Part shown: positions 42,831 to 55,672 of the stretch, one piece after another
How positions within the stretch are numbered: position 1 is the first letter of the stretch
Layout: each line of letters opens with the position of its first letter
Source of the DNA: Cryptomeria japonica
Taxonomy: Eukaryota; Streptophyta; Pinopsida; Cupressales; Cupressaceae
Direction: 5' to 3'
Assembly (NCBI RefSeq): GCF_030272615.1
Contig: NC_081410.1
Location: 186,545,619-186,607,618 of the forward strand
Length of the DNA: 62,000 nt
Position numbers and translations under genes: made by a program
Notes under the pieces: generated by a model
What the model saw: the letters and a program-made list of their open reading frames with translations, nothing else
What the model was told of the DNA's origin: nothing
Databases searched by the model: none

Positions 42831-43780
42831 TATTTATTTTTCTTTAAGAGGGTTTTTGAGAGAAAAATCCTTCCAAAATGCAAAATGCAAAAAGAACTAA
42901 AACTCTTCCCTTTTATTCCAATTTGCCCTTTTCATATTCTTTAATTTTTTTAGTTCCACTTAAATTTATCTTTCCTAAAGTTTTCCCGACAACAATTGAA
43001 TCAATTCCACATTCAATCTCATTTAATTTAACAATTTTAATAACAATTAAATCTCATATGTGAAATCCTATCTAAAATGATAAGTCCAAAATAATTAACT
43101 TACCCCCTTATTGTCCAAAATTTACAAAATTAGAACATGAGATAGAAATGAAACTTTTTTGATTCTCAAATTCTTTTTATGAACATCATGAAATATAAAC
43201 AATAAGTAAACTCAAGCATATTACTAATATTTCACAACAATTACAGATTGTAGAATCACCTCCAATTCAAATTCAAGTTAACACAAGACAACCACAACAT
43301 ATATCGTAGTCAAATCATGTATGATCGAGTATAGCAATGGGACAACCTAGTGTGACATCTCTAGAATAATCACCATGAAAGATAACTCAAACCTTCATAA
43401 TTTAGGTGGAGAAATACCTTGTACCTACACATCTAATTTTCCATTTTAAGCATACTTACCTCATGTACATGTGATCATTGAAGCACAACATGTATAACTT
43501 CTTGAAGAGGTGCAAAATTATATAACACAAAAGAAAAACATTGAAAATGTTATACAACCAACATATATGCATATACAAACTAACAATAACAATTAAAGAT
43601 ATAATCCAAGAATATTCATATAAACATAATAATAACACAAGTGTCTCGCAATATGCACCAAGATCTTGGTGTTAATGCAAAATGATAAAATGAGAACATT
43701 GAATAAAGAAAAATTATTCATATATGATTTCAAGTCCAAAAATACTATTAAAATACAAACATGAAAGGCATTACATCATC
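42831..43780. other. AT-rich segment without gene
   Basis: No supported ORF or repeat. The part nearest 43,780 is probably the 3' untranslated or LTR sequence of the minus-strand chromovirus, which ends without a recognisable boundary. Confidence 0.4.
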
Positions 43781-44300
43781 CTCCACTAGGAATATGCTCA
43801 CTCTTGGAAGCCTACAAAAAAAATGAGGATAAAGAACTCTCAACTGCATTTCATCCTCCCATGTCATGAAGTTTCATCCACAAAGACCCATTCAAACCTT
43901 ACCTACTCTAGTTATAAACCTTGAAATCCTAGCCTCCAATGCTAGAGAATACACATAGGTTCCAAATAATTTTTCCCACCCTCTATTTACAAGGCACACC
44001 AATCAAGAATATGGGTCACATCCAAAATATATTGCCTAAGAACTGAAACAAGGAACATGTCATGAATGTGCGATAGGCTATGTGGCAAGTAAGAGCATAG
44101 GAAATAGGACCAATCCTTTAAAGGATCTCAAAGAGTCTAGCATAATACAATGTGAGCGTAGAGCCTTTCCCATAATAGATAAGGCTCTTATGTGACCACA
44201 CTCTCAAAAAACACATTATCACCTATTGAGAAGAAATGTTAATCCAATCTCTTAGCATCAACATACTTTTTTTGATGACCCTAGGAAATAAACAAGTTCT
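43781..44300 (-). pseudogene. Chromovirus integrase C-terminus and chromodomain
   Basis: Minus-strand Ty3/gypsy sequence: I-G-D-N-V-F-F near 44,230, then P-H-K-S...G-K-G-S-T-L-T-L-Y-Y-A-R-L-F-E-I-L-K (about 44,110-44,200), corresponding to the G-K-x-x-K-L-x-P-R-Y-x-G-P-F-E-I-L block. It ends with a chromodomain tail, T-W-E-D-E-M-Q-L-R-V-L-Y-P-H-F (43,817-43,866). The chromodomain would tether integrase to modified histones. It is continuous with 49,608-51,070 once the inserted LTR is removed. Several TAG codons and shifts. Confidence 0.85.
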
Positions 44301-44872
44301 TGTTGAACACACCTTAGGACTGAGAGGGAGGTAAATCAATCCAAACCTGATATTTAAACTTTATTACTTAATCCACAAACCCTTTGACCTTATTCTTATC
44401 AGCAACTATGAAAGATATAATAATGAAACACCATGCACAAGAAAACACCAGATTTACGTTGAAAATGCAAAAAGTTAAAAACTAGAGTGAGAGTCAACTC
44501 ATAGTATATGAAATGATTACAATATTAGGCTTATTGCTGAGAAAGTGCAATACTCCCTAAAGGACTTGTAGGCTAGAGTGCACAATCCTAAGGTAAGATA
44601 CAAAGCTTGCAATATGAAGATCTCTTCTCTAGAGTAAGATAAAATGAATATGTGAATTAACAACAAATAGGCCTTTAGCAATTCCTTCGGCAAACTCCAA
44701 ACATGAACTTGTCCTTGACTCTTTGTCTCAAGTGACCAACTCCACAACAATTACCACACACTAACTACATCATAACTAACTTCTACAAATGATTTAATCA
44801 GGTAGGCACAACACACAAATTGACCCACACACACATCTACACTCACTCATTCTTCAACATCAATTTGATCTT

Positions 44873-44881
44873 CTATATATA
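44873..44881 (-). promoter_or_regulatory. TATA box of solo LTR
   Basis: Minus strand TATATATAG, about 570 bp before the LTR 3' end. Confidence 0.5.
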
Positions 44882-45647
44882 CCATCTTCTTCTTTGCAAA
44901 CATCCATTAGGTTGGCCAAAACAAAGGACAAACATAGGTCCTATCAAGTCGGCCATCAAAATAAAAGTGTGGTTAAAGTAGTCCAATCCAAGAGATAGAT
45001 ACAACCTAAAACATAATATCATTTCTTTCTAAGTAGGTAGGAATAATTCACACACTATCACTCATCCTCCAAAGGTCAACAACAAGGTAATGTGTAGATA
45101 CACCAAGCAACATGCCACTAGTCAACCCAATACATATCTTCTAGATGACCAAGCCAAATGTAGATCCTCACACACTGTGATAGGACCCAAAATCAATGCA
45201 ACACAAACTTTTAAGCAAGAAGAGACATCCAAGTATTCCCTTCACTCCAAGGAACAACACGAGTTGGTCAAACCAAAGTAGTTACCTTGAAACATAGGTT
45301 CCACTAACAATGCATCATCGAACAGTCCATCTGACATCATGCAGAGCACACCAGAATGTTGCATGAACATCCAAAAAAAATCTCAAATCCATCCTTAACT
45401 TCTCTACTTCAAGATCATATTGGCACAACATAACCATTACTAAACTCTCTATTCTAGAAAGACAATCATATACATAACACAATATCATTACTAAGAGATC
45501 ACACCACAATGTGATAATTGAACTAAGACACAACACAAACGTAGTAAATATTTCATTTATTTCACAACACTAAAAACATCAATGAAAAGCATTTACCATA
45601 CCACTTTTGATAGAGAACCATATTGTCAACCAACAACAATTACTAAT

Positions 45648-46847
45648 TGTTACAAATCAAGTACCAATAAAGCACATACAGATGTGGGTAGGAACAAATA
45701 CCGGTAAACAATACAACTTAACATGTAACCAGATCATCAATGTAAATCAACCATACCACATAACACCATGATTTGTACGTGGAAAACCCAGAAAGGGAAA
45801 AACCACAGTGGGAATCCTACCCACAGTCAAATGATACTTTTGCAGATAGAATGTGTTACAATGAGGGGATTACACTTACAGGAAGGCACACTGCCTAGAG
45901 CGTACTGATCATTACAAAAGAGTCTCACTGACTATAGAGAGGCTAAAACCATCTCAATATAAATGGACAACAATCCAATAGAATGAACTGCCAGAAATAG
46001 CATCTACCATGCCTGATTACAGTCTCGGTTAAGCTCAGTGCTAGAGCACTAAATCCTCTTCTGAATCTAATTCGATCACCAATGATCGAACAACTCCTCT
46101 ACCTAAATGATATTACAATATTCACACATTACATTCCTTGACCATGACCTTTCCAATAACCATGATTTTCTACAAAGAGTTTCTACCTCTTATTTATACA
46201 AACCCTAAGGCCTAAAACCAATTAGGTCGGCCACCTAAAGATATTGCAATAAGATCATTGCATAATTTCTTATTACAATGATGGCATGTTGGCTTAAGAT
46301 CAAAACAATAATAACAAATTCATAAGTCATCTTTAGACATCCCGGTAACGTGTAGAGAACATGTTAGCATGATACCGATCCATAACCTAGATAGGTACCA
46401 GACCTGTACCGAGTCCACCATGCCAAAGCAATGTCTTCAAGTAGTTGAAGCATGATCAAAGAACATCTTCAACATCTTGAAATCTATGAAGAAGCTGCAC
46501 CAATACCAATTATGCATCATGTTATGATTCCTCAATGAAAGCTCTATCGGTAAAGCCTTAAACCAGTGCTGGTAAGGGTTTACCAGAGTGTATGATAGCA
46601 TTCAATTACCAAGCCAATACCAACTGACCAAAACTTTCTCATGGAGCATATAAAACATGAAATCAAATATACTTCACTGATCCAAACATGCTAGAAGTAT
46701 CCAATAGATAGTCTCTTCTATCGGTAACACTAGATCTTCTACCGGTAACCAAAACTTGTCTGTCGGCAACCAATCATAACAATTAGTGTTGACATCAATG
46801 ACAAAACATCAATGCAACACATAATAAATTCTTCCATATTGCCAACA
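45648..46847 (-). repeat. 3' LTR of Copia C
   Basis: 1,200 bp, minus-strand TGTTGGCAATATGG to TTTGTAACA. It resembles the Copia A LTR in places (ACGTGGAAAACC...AACCACAGTGGGA at about 45,778-45,813 is the complement of the Copia A block at about 806-855). TATAAATA on the minus strand at 46,191-46,198. Confidence 0.85.
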
Positions 46848-47105
46848 ATATCCCCCTTTGGCATTGATGGCAACACTAGATGTGAAAAACATCTAAATAC
46901 CAAGAAGTGCCAAACAAGTCTCCCCCTGTGGAAGACAACCAACAATCAATAGCTCTCCCCTTGTTAATGGTATCTCTGTAAAGTTCTGAATGATTTTTCA
47001 CATTACTATCACTCCCCCTCTGACATCAATGCCAGAAATCTAACAAAAATATCAAAGCAATGATACAAACCACTGAATCTCAAAGTTGACTACTCCCCCT
47101 GAGTA
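46848..47105 (-). other. Polypurine tracts of Copia C
   Basis: AAAGGGGGATAT (minus) abuts the LTR at 46,848-46,859. Further GGGGGA tracts lie at about 46,921, 47,013 and 47,095. Multiple tracts between RNase H and LTR are typical of SIRE-like copia elements. Confidence 0.7.
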
Positions 47106-47181
47106 GTAGCACCACTCATCAGTGTCAGAATGAATAATGTCTTCTGATAATGCATGCCAGAATGATGACAAACTTCATCAA

Positions 47182-48490
47182 TCAAGTCTCTGCCAGAGGG
47201 GCAGAAACCCCTAACCTGTCTCTCAAATACTCAAATGATTCCTTAGACAATGGTTTAGTGAATATGTCTGCAATATGTTCTTTAGTGTTTACATAAACCA
47301 ATTTTACTTCCTTTGCTTCTACCTTGTCCTTCAGAAAGTTATACTTTATTGAAATATGCTTAGTCTTAGAGTGCAATACCAGATTCTTAGACATGTCAAT
47401 AGATGCAGAGTTATCACAGTAGATAACTACCGGTTCACTACAATTTACCTTGATATCCTTCAACATTTGCTTCATTCACAAGACTTGAGTGCAATTAGTT
47501 GTTGCTGCAACATACTCAACTTCTGTAGTAGATAAAGAAATGCATAACTTTTTTTTGCTGATCCATGAAATCAGTTTCTTTCCAAGAAAGAAAGCTCCAC
47601 CAGAAGTGCTCTTCCTATCATCAGTATCTCCTGCCCAATCTAAGTCAGTATATGCACATAAAGTAAAATCATCATTTCTGGAATACCATAAATCATATTT
47701 TGTTGTTCCTTGCAAATACCAGAATATCCTCTTTACTGCACATTCATGTTTTTCTTTAGGATTACTTTGATATCTTGAAACAATACTTACTGCATTCATA
47801 ATATTAGGTCTAGTCTGAGTTAGATATAACAGACCACTAATCATATACTTATACCTTGTCGGATTTACCGGTGTAGAAGTATCCTTGATAGATAATTTCT
47901 CACTTGTAGCCATAGGAGTACTTACCAGTTTGGAATTATCCATACCAAACTTCTTCAACAATTTCCTCAGATACTTAGTTTGATAGATAAAAATTCCTTT
48001 GTCAGTTTGAGTAATATGCAAACCTAAGAAAAATTTCATCTCACTAATCATGGACATTTCAAATTCATTTTTCATGTTAGCAAATTCCATGCACAGTTTA
48101 TCTTCTCCTCCAAAAATGATATCATCAACAAAAACTTCAATAATCAGAATATCATTATTAGTGATCTTATAACATAGATTACTATCAGTGCTGCCTTTAG
48201 TAAAACCAAGCTTCAAAATATATTTATCCAACCTTGCATACCAAGCTCTAGGAACCTGTTTTAAACCATATAAAGCTTTCTTCAATTGCAAACCATATCT
48301 TTATCATCTGTCAATGAAAATCCATCAGGTTGCTCAATGTAAACTTCTTCCTCAAGATCACCATTCAAAGATGCATATTTAACATCCATTTGATAAACCT
48401 TATAGTTCTTATGAGCTGCATAGGAAAGAAATAGTCTAACAACTTCAATTCTAGCTACAGGTGCAAATGTCTCACCATAATCAATTCCTT
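47182..48490 (-). pseudogene. Copia C reverse transcriptase and RNase H
   Basis: Minus strand: [15 protein letters not shown] (from about 48,488), [31 protein letters not shown], catalytic F-V-D-D at 48,121-48,132, V-S-T-P-M, and T-R-P-N-I-M-N. RNase H follows with T-D-L-D-W-A-G-D, L-S-T-T-E-V-E-Y-V-A-A and A-D-I-F-T-K-P-L (to 47,182). The frame is long: 271 codons uninterrupted, then a break at the stop near 47,474 and another near 48,290. It matches the SIRE/Maximus type. The RT N-terminus is missing through the deletion. Confidence 0.93.
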
Positions 48491-49607
48491 CCATATTGCC
48501 AACACTAACCATATCAGATACAACACTAAAGACCTTAAAAATATGGGAGTGCAATACCCACACAACATGAATATTATATCCAAGTCCATAAGACCATATC
48601 TGGAAATGGAAAGGAATGAAAAACATTCTTCCAAGTACACATCAATACATACTTCTTATACCAACTTGCTCCATCAAGTTTTCAAGCACCAAACTAACCC
48701 GAAAATATCACCTTATCATTTAGTATATCATCTTCATTATATTGTCATGCATCTAATCCCCATCCTAATATCTTAACCTATCTAAACATCAACATGTCAT
48801 CACTTCCATCAGTATTATCAACAATATCAATACAACTAACTTAATGTAGACATCAAACACTAAGGAAGTGGACATCCATAGATTAACTGCAACCAATATC
48901 CATTTGTTCCTCACATCAACCTCTTCATATCAGTTAAGAAAATCATGAAAATAACATATAGATATGCATGTCAGTAACATCACTACTACCAACAAATACT
49001 TCCTCAACAACTAGAACAATCATTGCTTTCCAATACACTAATCAATAATTTGTCACTCTGTACCACTACTTATCATAGGACGAGAACAAATATCTTCATC
49101 AACTCTCTCCATAGAGAAGCATCCAAAAAGTACTATCAACCATGTCACCAAAGTATGTTAGATATCAACATCGAGATGGTGGACATCAAACACAAAGTAT
49201 TTTCTCAACACAATCTACAACAATCCTCTACAGAAGAACATATTAGACACACTCTATACTATATGTAGTCTTCTTCCAACATTTTTTTATTTGACTACAC
49301 TAAGTGGAAACACTTAACCAAGAGCATTGACAACAAGTAGGCAAACAACCGCCATAGAGAACCATCAATAAATCTCAGTGTAGACACCATACACCTTCAC
49401 CATTAGTGCAAGTAGGTATCTAGAATTAGCATATCCAAAAATACACCTTAACATCTACCACTATTCAAGAACCACATCATTTACACCTCAACATATATCA
49501 CCTCATCAATGACATCTCAACATATGATACCAACAAAGGACCATACATAGGACAAGATATATTGTGATACATTAGGTTGACATCAATGACAACATTTATT
49601 GCCAACA

Positions 49608-50580
49608 ATTCTCCCTAATCTAAACTACCTATTCTTTCATGTCTTAGAACATCTCAAGGCCCAAGATCACACAATCCTCTGTTCTATCCCATCTCACTAG
49701 GGTTTGACAAGGTTGATTGTATAAGGATTGAAATGGGGTCATGCCAAGAGAAATATGATACCCATTATTAGAGGAAAACTCTGCAAGGTACATATGTTCC
49801 ACCCATTTAGACTATTGTTCAATAATGTACGTGTGAAGCATGTACTTTAAAACATGTTTCACTCTCTCTATCTATCCATCTATCTCGGGATGGTAGGAAA
49901 AACCAAAATTAAGCTGGGCACCCAAGGCACGTTGTAAGGAGGTCCATAATATAGATGTAAACACTAGATCATGATAAAAATGACCTTACGAGGTACTTTG
50001 TGCAAGCACACAATATCCTCCATGAAGACATGCACCATATATGCAACACTATACAAATATCTTACATGCAAAAAGTGAGTAAGCTTAGTCAACTTTTTCA
50101 CCATCACCATGATGAAATTCTGGTGATGAGAAGATATAAGTAACCCAATAATGCAATTCAAAAAAATTATGTCCCATTTCCACGTAGGAATGGTGTGTGA
50201 TCATAGGAGACATGGTGGATGTTGATGTTTAGTCTTCACTTGTTGACACTCTAGACATCTAGCCATAAAATTGGCAACATTGTGCTTCATTCTTTCCCAA
50301 TGAAATAACTTCCTAAGGTTGGCATGCATTTTCTTAAAATTGAGATGTGTTGAATAGAAGAATGATGCACCCTAGTAAAAAACAACAACAAATAAATATC
50401 ATTATAATTTGGGACATAAATATAACCAAGATGTTGTAATAATCAATATAAATCCAAGGAATAACAAAAAAACCTACCCACAAGGGATCTTTGGGACTCT
50501 ATCTCCACTCTCATGTCCTAATACAATGGATCTCCAGGAAGGCCTTCAAAATATGACCCTACATGTTTGTGAAAAGGGTC
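49608..50580 (-). pseudogene. Chromovirus integrase (Ty3/gypsy)
   Basis: Minus strand: zinc region K-M-H-A-N-L-R-K-L-F-H-W-E-R-M-K-H-N-V...C-L-E-C-Q-Q-V-K (about 50,225-50,330), core F-I-M-V-M-V-K-K-L-T-K-L-T-H-F with Lys where the first Asp is expected (about 50,075-50,120). V-A-Y-M-V-H-V-F-M follows, a degraded S-D-R-D region, then S-Y-H-P-E-I-D-G-x-I-E-R-V with the Glu (about 49,850-49,890) and N-N-G-Y-H-I-S-L-G-M-T-P-F. It stops at 49,608 in I-R-E-N and continues at 44,300. Two catalytic residues are lost. Wording matches plant chromoviruses. Confidence 0.87.
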
Positions 50581-51080
50581 AACACTGAGATCTCATGTTA
50601 CTTTTTACCCTATGGATTTGTGATTGCATTTTCCTTCTCTTTGATCAATAATGAACACAAAAGTCATAATCAAACAAAAAATTCTTTCCATAACAATAAT
50701 GGGAATTTAGATTTGACTGATTAAAGATATATTGCAAGCTACAATGGTAAGTGTGAAACTAAAATTGATGACCCAAGAGAAAATGCCTTCATTGCACAAG
50801 TGTATGGACAAATGTATCCAACTCCAAATCATGGGTGGGGTAGTTAAAATCATGATCCTTGAGCTTTTAAGATTCATAATAAATCACTTGGCCCTTTTTA
50901 TATAAGGACCACCCAAAATCCATCTAATGATGCCTCAATACAAACCAAAAAAATTGTTGTTGAATATAGCATTGCCAAGATAGGTGCACTAGTCAGCAAC
51001 CCCTTAGGATCTTGAAAAATTGACTTGCACTTCTCTTAAGAAAAAACCTTCCTCCATTTTTTCTTGTAAGGTGTTGGAAT
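50581..51080 (-). pseudogene. Chromovirus RT end and RNase H
   Basis: Minus strand: G-L-L-T-S-A-P-I-L-A (about 50,985-51,015), A-S-L-D-G-F-W-V-V-L, then Y-E-S, N-Y-P-T-H-D-L-E-L (about 50,805-50,835) and D-Y-D-F-C-V-H-Y, the order of Ty3/gypsy RNase H. Upstream of about 51,080 the homology stops, so the element is truncated there or joined to other DNA. Heavily mutated. Confidence 0.75.
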
Positions 51081-52300
51081 TAGGGCTTCAAAACCTTTAT
51101 TGATAAAAAATCCACTAATTTCACCTAGGACCAACCTTACATTAAGGGGAGAAAAATTGATTGATCTAATCCTAAAAGGACTAAATTCATATCAAGTTAA
51201 TCCTTTTGTTGTCAGAGTTGAAATTGAATTATAATTAGGGTTGAATTTTAATTCTAGATCTAGGACAAACAATGAGAAATTAACATTAACTAACAATACC
51301 ATAATGTTACAGATATCATGCAAAGCTGTAAACTGATATTTGAGGAGGGAAAATGGAATAGAACCTATGACAGAAAGATCAAGCTGAATTTTTGAAACCG
51401 GAGGGAGGAGGTCACCTTGGTCCTTCGAATATTGGGGGAAAATAGATTAGATAATTTCTAGATTAAGATGACACACATAATCCATTGTTAGAAAGTCATT
51501 AGAAAATCCTAAGACCGACGCTAGCTGATCGCCCTTGTCCTCCACTTTTTGCGCCTTCAAAATCTGAGTCTAATTGTCATCATCTACACTGCTCAATTCC
51601 TTGCCCATAGCTCTTGAGACAATTTTATACACACGTAGAAAAATAAATAGGGTTGTTGATGGGGTTTTGCCTTAGTTAAAACCCTAATTTAGGAATTAAC
51701 CTTGAATTGAAATAGTAATCGAAATAATGAAGTAAAATTTGTATTGTAATACCTTAGATCTGCAATGGTTAATTGAAGTTGACGATGCAATGCTTTTTGA
51801 ACGTGATCACAAATTTTGATGCAATAACATGTATTGACATAACATGAACATGACCTAATCAAATACACATGCTTGCATGAGGATTGATGTGATTTTCTCC
51901 ATGATGCTTGAAGAATATGGTAGGATGAAATGTTGCCTTGAATGCTTGAGAATGATCGATGACGAATGCTTGGTGTATGCACGAATGATGGGGTGCATTG
52001 TGGATGATAAAATGAATTGATAAGATGTCTTTATATAGGGTTCCCTAGGTAAATTATCAATTAGGCTAACCTCCAATGATCACATTGAGGCACGGGGACC
52101 AAAAATCATCTAGGAGGGAAAGTGCCTAGTTCTATTTAAATTGGGGCTTGTTTAAGGGGGCTCATGGTGTCCTCGGTGACTTGGTCTAGATAGGGGTGCT
52201 CCAAGCACCCTTTTCCTCCTAAAATAGGGCACACAAGGTGGAAAATGGGAGGGCAACTTCCCAAGATGGGGTCCACTTAGTCATGTAGTAGGGTGACATC
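51081..52300 (-). repeat. LTR-like promoter and leader region, minus strand
   Basis: Minus-strand CCCTATATAAAGACATC gives a TATA box (52,030-52,037), followed by a CA/TC-rich untranslated stretch and, near 51,608, a possible start M-G-K-E-L-S-S-V-D-D-D-N. This is the layout of a gypsy-type U3-R-U5 plus leader. Motifs around it recur in plus orientation at 58,290-58,740 (GGCACCCCTATC, CCCTATTTTGGG, GATCATTCTCAAG). No boundary found. Confidence 0.45.
52030..52037 (-). promoter_or_regulatory. TATA box, minus strand LTR-like region
   Basis: TATATAAA on the minus strand in ACCCTATATAAAGAC. Confidence 0.5.
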
Positions 52301-55170
52301 AGATTTGGAGTAAAATAGGCCAAAATAGACCTAGCAGAGGACTAGGATGGGACATGCTAAAGTAGGGCCACAAGTATAAGGTTTGAATTATACCGATTAT
52401 AATTTACAATGCTACAACTCTAAATAGAAGTGATAAGATGAGCCATCCCAAATAATTTTGTCACAAATTGATGATGATAACCTACCAAGCCTATGAAGCT
52501 ATGAACCTATAGACACTTAAGGGTGTTGACCAATCCCCAATGGCCTAAATCTTTAAGGAACCCATTGAGATACCCGTTGTCATAAAGATTTACGCCCTAT
52601 GCAAAACTTAAAAATCCTAGCAATCAAGTGCAACATGGATTGATCCTCAACCCTGTGGGTTGCCTATTTTGAGGATCAATCTCTAGATTATGGGTTGGTT
52701 CCACTTTAGATCTCTTAAAACTACTAATGATTTTGATAGGTAAAAGGAGAAAGATTGCTTTTGAAACTGAAAATACTACTCTAATAGGAGGTGATTGCAC
52801 CAAAATGGACTTAAAGTAACCTATCCTAATTCACAATCAGCTTTTAAGGACTTCAAATTTGCTTCTCAACTCAAAGTAGATCTTGTAGTACATGAATATT
52901 TCATATGAAGGTTTTAAGTCTCAACTTTGTTTGAAGGAAAAACTATGTTTTCACAACTATAGTTGATTGAAAATGTAATGCCTGCCAAAATACTCTAGAG
53001 AAATTAGCCAACTACTTAACAAATAGAGATAATTTTTTTTTGAAATGCTCTAATACACCACTTAGGCATCTCAATAAACATAAATATTAGTTTTAACTTC
53101 TTTGAAAATTAGCTAATGCAACACACATAGCTCAATAATCATTTACATTTACTTAACATCCACTAGCCATGCACCCAATCTACTCAAATCATGAATATAA
53201 GAATATAATACACAAGTAGAAATAAATAACATCTCATCATGTAACCTTCCCTAAGGTATCTTAATGCCACTTCTTAACACAAATCTAAGCACATGAACAT
53301 AACTAACATCATATATACCATCACATTCAATTATCTTTCTTAACTCTAACATTCATTCCTAACATTTACTTCTTCCTAAAACACAAGGAATAATTCATTT
53401 AATTAAGCTATCATGAACATATTTCATTATAGTCCAATTACCATTTATTTCCCCTTAGATTCATTTTAAAAGCACCGATTATAAATGTTCCTAATCCCTT
53501 CCTCATAACCATATACTTTACCATAGCTATTTCACTATTAATCCATCAGTAAACATCACCTACAATGTGTCTAATTCAGTTTCTTCAATACAAACAATCA
53601 TACATCCAAACATAATACTCAATGTATTATATCTAAAAGATAGGAACACTAAGAGAATGCTTCCATTATGAAACAAATACCATAATCGCTTAAGGTAATT
53701 ATCTCTTTATATGACATAACCTACAAGAGTATCTAAACACCTTCTTATAAGATTACAATATTGTCTTTATGTCTAATACATAATCTCCTAACCATCAATT
53801 ATCCATACATATCCAAACACCAAATCTAAACTATACTCGTCTCTCATTTTCTAATAGAAGTTTCCAAACATGTCTAAACATAATTTCCAATTAAATCACA
53901 AAAGATACACATGTTCTAATCCAAATAGTATCATTATTCATCCATGAACCTTAATCCCTAAATACATAGATGTTGAGTATTGAAGATACAACATAGGTTC
54001 AATAAGGATTACAATAATATAGCCTATCACAAGAATCATGATCACAACCTACTACATCATTTTTTATTACATAAGAGTACAAGATCATCTTACATCAAGA
54101 TACATAGTTTACCAATCTACAAATACAATTGTCTCATGCTATGCAATTTCCTATCCTACAATTATAAATGTCACATGAATCATATTACAATATTGGATTA
54201 CATTCTATAAGGGTATACAACAATCTGCTCCATGAATCCATCCATAAGCTGAAGAGATAAAGGATCCACATCCATGCACACAAGCATCCAATGAAGAAGA
54301 TCCAAATGGAAGAAGGTATCAAACCACCCGACCATGTGGAACCAATAAGGAACCACCCCCCATTCTATGGATAATGACACAAGGTCCAACACACACTCTA
54401 GACCTGAGCTGACACCTAACAACCAAAGGTCATAACCACAACAATAATGATGATTGAAATCAACCACATGAACAATAATCCCAAATCACATCACAAGGCT
54501 AAATCAAAAGCATAAAACTCCCAGAGGAAAATCAACAAGCATGGCATAAGGAACAAGGACACATGTAGGGAAGAGTGTCATCACATGTTACCCTCACAAA
54601 GAAGGGAGATCCACATCACTGATAGACATGTGGAATCATCTCCACCTATTTGACAACCAAGGGAGTTCAATTTTCCATCTCTATGGCCTTCTCGATTTCA
54701 TCTCGAGTCTCTCCTCAAGGGCTATGAGATGGGGGACCAAGAACCAAATTATTATCTTGATTAGATGAATCCTAAATACCCAACTCATCTAACTAATTAT
54801 TAAAGTTATCACTTTATTAAACAAGAAAACTTTCAATAAGATCTTAGAAGTCTAGACCCACAAGCATCCTTACAAGGAACCTCTTGGTGAACTATTCTCA
54901 CGTGGCCCCAACCAACTCATGAAAGACACTCCCCTAACCATGTTCCAAGAATTTAAGATAAATAATAATATAATAACAACACATGGAGACTCAATCAAAT
55001 CCACATAACAATATCCACATATACATATACAAATATAGAACAATATCCAATATGCCATAAAGAAAAATCAAATAATGACCAAGAGCCTCATAGAAAATCT
55101 ATAAACATGAGAAAGGCACGATCCCTCTTGCTCAGCCAATAAATTGTTATGCCATGCAACACATCCCAAA
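52301..55170. other. AT-rich segment without recognisable gene
   Basis: No ORF longer than about 90 codons with a family resemblance, and no direct or inverted repeat that I could see. Composition is CA- and AT-rich, like the 3' non-coding regions of the Tat elements, but I cannot assign it. Confidence 0.4.
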
Positions 55171-55672
55171 TTTTTGCTTCTCAAGCTGGGGGTCCCCTTT
55201 TGCTTTGCTTTGTTTTCATCCTGTTTCCTTTTTGTTTGCACTTTAGAACCTCAGGTTCCTAGGATCCTAAAGTGCATTTTGTTCCTCCAGTTTTGTTTGC
55301 TTTTTTTGACTTCAAAGTTTTGAGATTCCAAAACCTCAAAGTCTTGGTTGTGTTCTTTCACGTTGTGTGTCTTCTCATTGGTCATTGTTGTCATCTTGTC
55401 GTTGCTTGTTTGTGTTTCCTCAATCCTTCCTCTTCTAGGTTGGTCTTTCATTTTCTTGTCCTTGTTTTCTCGTTTTTCATGTTTCTTGTTTTTCGTACTT
55501 TATGGTTTAGAGTTAGATTTCATGTTTCCAATAAAAATCAATTTGTATTGATCTATAGGTTGATTGGCCTTATTTCTTGGTTTTGGGATCTCGGGTTCCC
55601 AAAATCCCAGAACTTCATTTTGCCCCACTTCAAGATCTTGGGTTCTCGGAGTCTCAAAACCCAATTTTTGAA
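55171..55672 (+). other. T-rich segment leading into minisatellite
   Basis: Open frames here (55,272-55,742) are driven by T-rich, Phe/Leu/Val codons and show no family. Copies of GGWTCTCGGGTTCC-like text (about 55,587 and 55,650) already resemble, in other register, the minisatellite that follows. Confidence 0.4.

Larger units (their letters stand above)
45648..48504 (-). mobile_element. Copia C: internally deleted SIRE-like copia
   Basis: 3' LTR at 45,648-46,847, polypurine tracts, then pol (RNase H and RT) on the minus strand. At 48,488-48,504 the RT sequence gives way to CTTCCATATTGCCAACA, identical in 17 bases to the LTR edge at 46,831-46,847. The next five bases, ctaac (48,505-48,509), nearly match ctaat (45,643-45,647) beside the 3' LTR. 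The element is therefore bounded by a target duplication but has lost its 5' LTR (except the first bases), gag, protease, integrase and the RT start in one deletion. It lies inside the solo LTR. Confidence 0.8.
44301..49607 (-). mobile_element. Solo LTR of a SIRE-like copia, split by Copia C
   Basis: Segments 44,301-45,647 and 48,505-49,607 together form one LTR of about 2.45 kb on the minus strand, starting TGTTGGCAATAAATG (at 49,607) and ending GTTCAACA (at 44,301). Flanks gttct (44,296-44,300) and attct (49,608-49,612) form a 5-bp target duplication with one transition. No primer site, internal region or second LTR is present, so it is a solo LTR left by LTR-LTR recombination. The chromovirus integrase frame continues exactly across it. 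A minus-strand TATATATAG lies at 44,873-44,881. Confidence 0.85.

Noticed and set aside
51608-51982. Gag-like start downstream of the minus-strand TATA box
   Set aside because: The frame breaks at once and shows no gag domain.
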